A stretch of DNA of 64,000 nucleotides from Microstegium vimineum. Its lineage: Eukaryota; Streptophyta; Magnoliopsida; Poales; Poaceae. This document shows, in pieces, positions 57,654 to 64,000 of the stretch (position 1 is its first letter; each line of letters begins with the position of its first letter). The notes below the pieces were generated by a model, which was given only the letters and a program-made list of their open reading frames with translations, made no database searches and had not been told where the DNA came from. The stretch is from positions 3,374,676 to 3,438,675 of the forward strand of contig CM039126.1 in NCBI GenBank assembly GCA_022036555.1, read 5' to 3'. The translations under genes were made by a program, and so were the position numbers.

Positions 57654-58201
57654 TATGCCATTATGAAAGATGGTCAATTCCTCTGTGCCCCTGAAAGATT
57701 GATTCGCACCTCTGTGCCAGCGTGTTTTTCGACTTTTCCCTCTGAACCATTCCGTCCCTCTTCTGTTTGTTTTCCTCCGTTTGGTAGCCCTGTCATGTGG
57801 GACCAGCCCTGTAACATGTCATTTTTGCCCTCACTCTCACTGACATGAGGACTGTGTTGACTTGGCTTGACCACCCGACTGAGTCTCTCACTCTCTGTCT
57901 TCCTCTTTCTCGGGCTCTCTCTCTCACTGGCGAGCGGTGGCGGCGAAAACCCTAGGCCGGGAAGAGAGTCGGGCGGCGGCGAAACCCCAACCCCGGCGGA
58001 CCGGTCGTGGAGGCGCATTGTTGATTGAGCCGTCTCCAGAGGACTGGCGCGACTCGGCGAGTGGCCGGATTGGTTTCGCGACGGGTGAGTACACTGCACC
58101 TCCCTTCCTCCCTCTCTTGATGTCGCGGTCTTAGGTCTGTTGATTTGGGGACGGATTCGAGTTAGGTTTTATTGATATCGTATTCCTCATTCATCTGTAG
58201 G

Positions 58202-61200
58202 ATGGACCCAGACAGTAGCTTCAAATTAGAAATCCAGATTGTTGCTTCCAACCTTGACGTTTCGCGGTGGTTTACATTCAGTGAAGTGTTGGATGCTGAC
58301 TTATTATCGTATTCTAGGTTTCGATATGATTTATTGGAGAGGTATCCACCTCTCGGTGGTGACACAACAACATTGTTCTATTGGTGCACACAAAGCAATG
58401 CACACATCCAAATCCGCATTGACCAAGATTTACTAGCAATGTTTGAAAAAAAAGGCGTGTAGAACCTGCTTGCTGTGTGTTGCATATCATAGCCCAAGTG
58501 CTGAAACCCTGTCCTTCCTCCACTGTCTTTTGCTGTCCCAAGCAATGTGAACCTAAAATCACCTGTTCAAACCCCAATCACCCTGCCAATCACCCAAAAT
58601 CACCTCCAAGTGCCCCTCCAACCTTACCAGTACCAATTCTCACCCAATCTGTTAATCCTGACAACCAGACAGATCTTGCTAACCCATTCCCAGAGCTAGA
58701 GCATGTTGGTATTGATGATGAAGGCTTGTACATTGATGATCTTTTCTATCCTTGTTAACATTGGATTTTGGTATGCTCAGAAAGATGACAGGTGGGCCAG
58801 CGCAGAACTCAGAGCATTCGGCAAGCGTCCGTGCGGTTGGCCAGTTTTCAGAGAAGTCGGCAAATGTCCGTGCGGTCGGCTAATCGCCAAAGGTTCGGCT
58901 AAATGATCATGCGGTCGGTTATTCTAAGGAAGAGCGGTTTTCCGTTAAAGAAACGACGAAAACGGCAAGCAAAGGGCCGATCAGGCAACGAAGACCGCGA
59001 CGATTTAGGCAATGAAGACTCCAGAGAAAATTAAAGTCAAAGATATCATGTTTTTCCTTTAATATTTTGTAATCGTGTCCTTTTAGGACTCATGTCACGA
59101 CCAGGGTATAAATATGAACCCTTAGCCATTGTAAAAACGGTTCAAAACCAATACAATACAACCGGCCCCGTGCCAATTTCGAGTCCTTTGTCGTGTCGTC
59201 GAGTTCTTCGAGAGGAATCATCGATCCGTCGACCTCCGTAAGTCCCGACAATCTTGTTATCATGTCTAGTATCATGCGGTGGATTTAGATGTTGATGCAA
59301 GTAGTCTTGTTTGTTTTCAATGATCGTGCGGAGGATCCTTGCTTGACAATCAATAAATCTTCGCTTATGTTTTGTGTATGAGTAGATACCGTGTGGCAGG
59401 TGCTTGCTCAATATGCCTAGCAAAAGCAAGATAGTTACTGGCTCTATTAGATTCGACAAGATCTAGTAGATTCATTAAGTTACTGCATGTTGCATGTTTA
59501 TATATATTTTATATATTTGTAACATTCTTTTGCCCAATCTAAACTGATACGGTTCGGCTTCATCTTTATCATAGAATTATCTATGTTTCTTGTAATTGTT
59601 TATATCCATAAGTAGATTTTATATTCATGATAGCCGAATTAGTTTCATCTAGATTGTTACGTGTTGCGGGTTCGTGCATGTCAACTACGTTTGAGATTTT
59701 ATAAAGTTAGGTGTCGTGCGGCGGATACAAGCTTTAGATTAGTTCGATCGTGTTTGCTTACGTGTTCCTTCATCATGGACCCTAATTCGGTTGGATAGCC
59801 GAATTGGTTATGCTTTAATTCATAATTAATGATGATCCATTCATACGTACTTTCTCATGCATCCATGTTCGGCAATCAACTCTTTACGTACTCATTGTTT
59901 GTTTTAGCCGAATGATCTATAAAACTTGTTGGCAGATAGCTTCTATAACTATATTTCGTCGTAAGTGGCTTCAGGGCCGTATATATGGAACTGTATGGTC
60001 TCACTCGACATGTTCCAGTTTTATATCTAATAATTTTCATCCCTTGTTAGTTTCAGGTCAAACTGACTGGCACGTTTCTGGACTCCAAAACACCCGGGCA
60101 CCCGATTGAAGCTACGCTTTCTGGCTTGGTGTGTGTTAGGCACAGTGCGTCACATTTTGTGTCAACAATCCTCCTCCTGTTCCTGCTCACAATACCAATA
60201 CCAATCCTAATGTTGAGAGGCAAGATGGAGAAAGGGAAGGCGATATTTCTGGTGCTGAGGAGATGTCTTCAGACACATCAGATGATGAAGTAGAAGTAGG
60301 ACAACTGTCTGAGTCCTCTGATTCCTCGGATGATGAGGAGATGGTGGCTGATATGGAGCCTGACCAAAAGCCAGATCTGCATTATGATAAGAAGAACCCA
60401 CCCATGGAAGTAGGCACATTGTATTCAGACATGGCCTCTTTTAAGATTGCTTTAGCTACTCATTGTGTTAGAAAAGAGTTCAATTATCTGATTCAGAAGA
60501 GTGATCCAGGGAGGCATAGGGTGTACTGCTCACAGAGGAAGTATGGATGCCCTTGGAGACTTCATGCCTCTACTTCAAAGAATGGTGACACTGTAAAGGT
60601 AATATGTGGGTTACTTTGCTGTTTGGATTTCAATGCCTCATCTTGCTGATTGTAACATTCTTTTGTTTGTTTATGATGTAGGTCAAAAAGATCCCCTACT
60701 CTCATGACAAATGTAGAAGCACTAGGAGGGTGGGCATTTGTGTTGGTATAACACAGTTTTGGGTATGCAGTCATGTACTTGATTGGCTGAAGGAAGATGG
60801 AACTTTGGGTCCCTCTTAGCTGTAGAGGAGGTTGAAAGATGAGTTCAAGGTGACAGTGCCCTACAAGAGAGTGTGGAAAGGTAAGAATCTTGCCATGGAT
60901 CACATTTATGCGCCTTGGGCTGAAAGTTTTGACAATTTGTACAGACTTAAGGCTCAGTTAGAAGAAACCTGTCCTGGATCTTGGCTTGTGATTGATCATC
61001 ACACCATTGCTCATAAGACTAGGTTCAATAGACTATTCTTTGCACTTAGGCCTTGTGTAGAGGGATTCTTAAGAGGATGTAGACCATATCTTGCTGTGGA
61101 CAACACTTTTTTGACTGGTAGATTTAGGGGACAGTTGTGTGTTAGCTTGTGCAGTAGATGGCCACAACTGGATGTACCCAGTAGCCATTGGTGTCATTGA

Positions 61201-62944
61201 CTCAGAAACCAATGAAAACTAAGAATGGTTCATGAGTAGATTGAAGGAAGCAATTGACACCCCACCAGGCCTGACTTTTCATACAGAGTGTGGCCAGACA
61301 ATAATGCATGGGGTTAGTGAGGTTTTTCCAAATGCTGAACATAGGGAGTGTATGTATCACTTAGTACATAACTTGAAGAAGAGGTACAGTGGACAGGTAT
61401 TTGATGATCATCAGTGGGCTTCATCATACTCATGGAGCCCATATATGTTTGAGAAGCACTACCAGATAATGGCTGCAGCCAAACCTGAAGCAATGCATTA
61501 TCTGAAGCAGACTCACAAGAAGCTTTGGAGCAGAAGCCAGTACAGGACCCTGTCAAAGGTTGACTATGTCACTAACAACTTGGCAGAGTCATTCAACAAC
61601 TGGATCAAGGGTGAGAAAGAAAAGAACCTGGATGACCTTTTGGACACAATAAGGAAGAAGATTTTGATCAAGTGGAATCATAGGAAAAAGGTCACCTCTA
61701 AGTTCACTGGAAAGATTTTGCCCCATATCATGAAGAAGTTAAGGGAAGACAACTACAATTTAGACATTGAGGTGATCACAGCTAGTCCTGAAGGGGTTGC
61801 AGAAATGAGGGCCAAGAGGACAACTGGCTTTAGATTTGTGGTGAATCTGCCAGAGAGGACATGCTCATGCAGGGTTTGGCAGGGGTCAGGGATCCCATAC
61901 AAACATGCCATTGCCTACATCACTTCCAATCCTGAAGCAATGCTTGAAGACCATGTTGATGAGTGCTACTCAGTTGCCAGATTCAAAGCTGCATATGGGG
62001 GTTCCATCCCTTGTATTCCTGACAAGAGCATGTGGCCCAAACCATCCAAGGACTTCTTCTTGTACCCTCCATTGCTCAAATCTACAGCAGGAGGAAGAAG
62101 GAAGAATAGGATGAAGTCAAGTGCAGAAGGAGGCAGCAAGGGAAAGAAAAGCAAGCATGAGTGCCCCATTTGCGATCAATTAGGACATCACTGGTACACT
62201 TGCAAAAATGGGAATCCTGATGATGTAGTTGCAATGTTAGCTGAAAGGTATGCTAATTGCTCACTCTTATTTCTTTTCCTTTTTAAATCAGATCTACAAT
62301 GCTAATTGACTACTTGTAATTTTCAATGCAGGGGTCCATCAAAGAAGAACCAAAAGAAGACTTTGGCAGCTAATACAGAAACCTCCATTATGGTTGTTGT
62401 ACCTCCTCTTGCCAACAAGATGGTGTACCCACCAAATGATGTTGTGGACAATGCCGCACTTAGGAAAAAGAAGAAAAAGTCTTCTTCTACTCAGAGCAAG
62501 GGAACAACAAGTGGTAGTTCTGGATCCAAGAAAGGCAAGGCAGGTAGTTCTAGTTGTGGTAACATAGCAGCTACCTCAGGTCCAACCATTTTCAGTAACA
62601 GGTATGCTAATTTGTGCTAGTTCTTATTTCAGTAACCATTGTCAGTAACATCAAGTTCTAATTTGCGCCTTCTTTTGACAAATAGGTCTGCAATTGGATC
62701 CAATAATCCATATCCAGTTCCAATACAGGTTGTGCATTTGGCCTCTTTTCACCCTCAGGCAGAGCCACAGCAAGCTCCACAGCAAGATGAGGCAGAGCCA
62801 CAACAAGATGGTGCAAAGGACGTCCAGGTGACACCTAGGAAGAAGATTGGAGTCAGGAAAAAGCTATCACCAGTGAAGGCCATACTCCCATCCAGCCCTG
62901 CTTCAAACACTAGAAGCAAGAACAAGGTTCAGGTGGAGACTTAG
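58202..62944 (+). pseudogene. Mutator-like (MURA-type) transposase pseudogene, split by a solo LTR
   Basis: Starts after a non-coding leader and intron (donor near 58085, acceptor at 58200). ATG at 58202 gives MDPDSSFKLEIQIVASNLDV, then a one-base shift in an A run at 58446-58453. Frame continues (ELEHVGIDDEGLYIDDLFYP) to the LTR at 58753, resumes at 60173 (acidic linker, then FNYLIQKSDPGRHRVYCSQR), intron 60599-60681, exon to 62247, exons 62332-62601 and 62686-62944. Transposase words: PYLAVDNTFLTGRFRGQL, HNWMYPVA, HTECGQTIMHGVSEVFPNAE, NNLAESFNNWIK. SWIM zinc finger reads CSCRVWQGSGIPYKHA, with its third Cys changed to Tyr. A CCHC-like knuckle follows (CPICDQLGHHWYTC). Stops near 60819 and 60825, a shift at about 61142 and a stop near 61220 make it inactive. 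Confidence 0.92.
58753..60167. mobile_element. Solo LTR inserted in the transposase gene
   Basis: TGTTAACATTGGATTTTGG at left and TTTTGTGTCAACA at right; 1415 bp. Perfect 5-bp duplication ATCCT at 58748-58752 and 60168-60172. Contains a promoter-like GGGTATAAATATGAACC (59104-59120). No internal coding region, so it is a solo LTR left by LTR-LTR recombination. The transposase frame is continuous across it if the insertion and one duplicate are ignored. Confidence 0.95.
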
Positions 62945-63273
62945 TTCTGTTGACTTAGTTCTTTTAGTGGTGAATCTAGATGCTTTTGTTGATGTTATTG
63001 CCAACTGATGGGCAGTACTCTAGATGCTTTTGTTGATGTCATTGCCAAGTGATGGACCAGTAATCTTGATGCTATGAATGATGTCTGTAGTTATGTGATG
63101 ACAAAACTATGTGTGATGTTAAACCTTGCCTGTTGCTTTGTGTTGCAAACAGTTATGTAACAAATGCTTAGGGCTGTTTTATGTCACTCCTTAATTCATC
63201 CATCCAAGCATACACCATTGATACATAATAGTTTTACATCAATTCTCTCTCTGTCTCTCACACACACAACCAC

Positions 63274-63746
63274 TTATTTCTTGAAAATAGCATACAAAGC
63301 AAGAACTATGCAAACATAGACTATCTTTTCCAGCCACTTGAGCTGCTGCATAACACCATTGTCCACTTGTGCATTTCCAACATCTCTAGCAGCCTGTGCA
63401 CCTTCCTGGATGATTGCTAGATGAGTTGCAGTAGGGACTGCCTGTTAGTGGAGCAGGGACTGCTGTTGTGACCCCCATTTCATCCTCCCACTGCATGTAC
63501 TGGCAGCCTCCCACCTGAAAAAAAGACAAAAGAGTTAACTTAGACAAAAAACAACCAAAAAAAGGAAAAAAGATGAAAAGAAGAAACAATAACTACAAAA
63601 TATGGGCACTTGTGGAAGACACGGTTGTTGTTTTTGGTGGTCATCGAGGTGAACCGGTTGGCAAGAACATTGCAGTTGGGGCAAAACACCCGCCTTTACC
63701 CACGACGACGACCACCACCACCATAGCTGCTGCAACCTTCAGACAT
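63274..63746 (-). pseudogene. Small GRF-type zinc-finger protein, convergent to the transposase
   Basis: Exon 1 63597-63746, exon 2 63274-63514, GT-AG. Start MSEGCSSYGGGG at 63744-63746. Zinc finger words CPNCNVLANRFTSMTTKNNN and VFHKCPYF match the zf-GRF pattern seen in many short grass proteins. A TAA at 63696-63698 interrupts just before the finger. Exon 2 (GGCQYMQWEDEMGVTTAVPA, then in another frame IIQEGAQAARDVGNAQVDNG, QQLKWLEKIVYV) ends in a hydrophobic tail YVCIVLALYAIFKK. One frame change near 63430 is needed. The stop-to-stop gap to the transposase is about 330 bp. Confidence 0.6.
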
Positions 63747-63842
63747 GATAGTGGCTATAGAGAAGAAGACAGTAGAGAAGAGAAGAGAAGGGAAGAGAAG
63801 GTGATAGATTCAGATGCACAAGTGTTGGTGGCACAAGGGTTG

Positions 63843-63858
63843 GTTATATATAGGAAAG
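63843..63858 (-). promoter_or_regulatory. TATA box of the zf-GRF gene
   Basis: Minus strand CCTATATATAACC about 100 bp upstream of the ATG, with a purine-rich (GAGAA)n leader on the plus strand (CT-rich on the transcript). Confidence 0.65.
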
Positions 63859-63871
63859 GCAAGGGGCCTCA

Positions 63872-63903
63872 TTTGGCGCCAACTCTGTTGGCTTTGGCGC
63901 CAA
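63872..63903. promoter_or_regulatory. Twin palindromic E2F-type sites
   Basis: TTTGGCGCCAA occurs at 63872-63882 and 63893-63903, 21 bp apart, just upstream of the zf-GRF TATA box. Each palindrome contains the E2F core TTTSGCGC on both strands. Confidence 0.6.
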
Positions 63904-64000
63904 CCAGCCAACCAACCCGCCAAAGCCCTGAAAATGGCATGAGGGGACAGACCAAACTCACTTGTGCATTCCTGAAATTGCAATCAAGCCTAAGTGGGTT

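Noticed and set aside
62639..63000. CRISPR-like or other short regular spaced repeats
   Set aside because: Repeated words such as GATGCTTTTGTTGATGT are a simple local duplication in the transposase 3' UTR; CRISPR is not expected in a plant nucleus.

Overview
The window is nuclear DNA from a flowering plant, almost certainly a grass. Coding exons are GC-rich, genes have many GT-AG introns, and proteins match grass families (DUF3615-like). The spaces between genes hold Stowaway MITEs, CACTA, hAT, Mutator-like and Helitron pieces and LTR elements typical of grasses. The species cannot be fixed from sequence alone. From memory, the EPSPS - transketolase neighbourhood is also found in rice, so this looks like a conserved gene block with heavy transposon invasion further along.

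Layout. 1-573 is the 3' end of EPSP synthase (+). 1335-3160 is ribosomal protein S20/uS10 (-); its last intron carries four C/D-box snoRNA genes with the same 18S rRNA guide. 4251-7210 is a plastid transketolase (-) with one in-frame stop. 9265-11646 is a tRNA 2'-phosphotransferase (-) with broken frames. 12-20.7 kb is repeat-rich: a probable long LTR, a Helitron 3' end with the last part of its helicase, a TA microsatellite, two CACTA-like pieces and a copia 3' end. 20.7-29 kb has few recognisable genes: two GC-rich gene-like ends, MITEs and a probable minus-strand Helitron end. 29.49-29.87 kb is a small secreted-protein gene (-) with a frameshift in its signal peptide. 33.8-35.2 kb is a dead CHX-type cation/H+ antiporter (+), followed by a TPR-only SGT1 fragment (-). 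36.15-38.79 kb is a three-layer nest: a hAT element holding a solo LTR that holds a hAT MITE, with target-site duplications visible for the outer and inner layers. 42.2-49.5 kb is a multi-exon DUF3615-like gene (-) with a LINE in its first intron and a nonsense codon. 50.95-54.5 kb is an intact LRR receptor-like pseudokinase (+). 55.5-57.6 kb is a short Helitron abutting another Helitron-like 5' end. 57.6-64 kb is a Mutator-like element: a transposase pseudogene (+) split by a solo LTR, and a convergent zf-GRF gene (-).

How the genes relate. EPSPS and transketolase are both plastid carbon/shikimate enzymes; erythrose-4-phosphate from transketolase feeds the pathway that EPSPS belongs to. RPS20 and its intronic snoRNAs both serve ribosome production. 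Several genes carry single-base lesions (transketolase, TPT1, DUF3615-like gene, secreted protein, zf-GRF gene) while EPSPS, RPS20 and the LRR kinase look intact. This fits either a decaying duplicate segment or base-level assembly errors.
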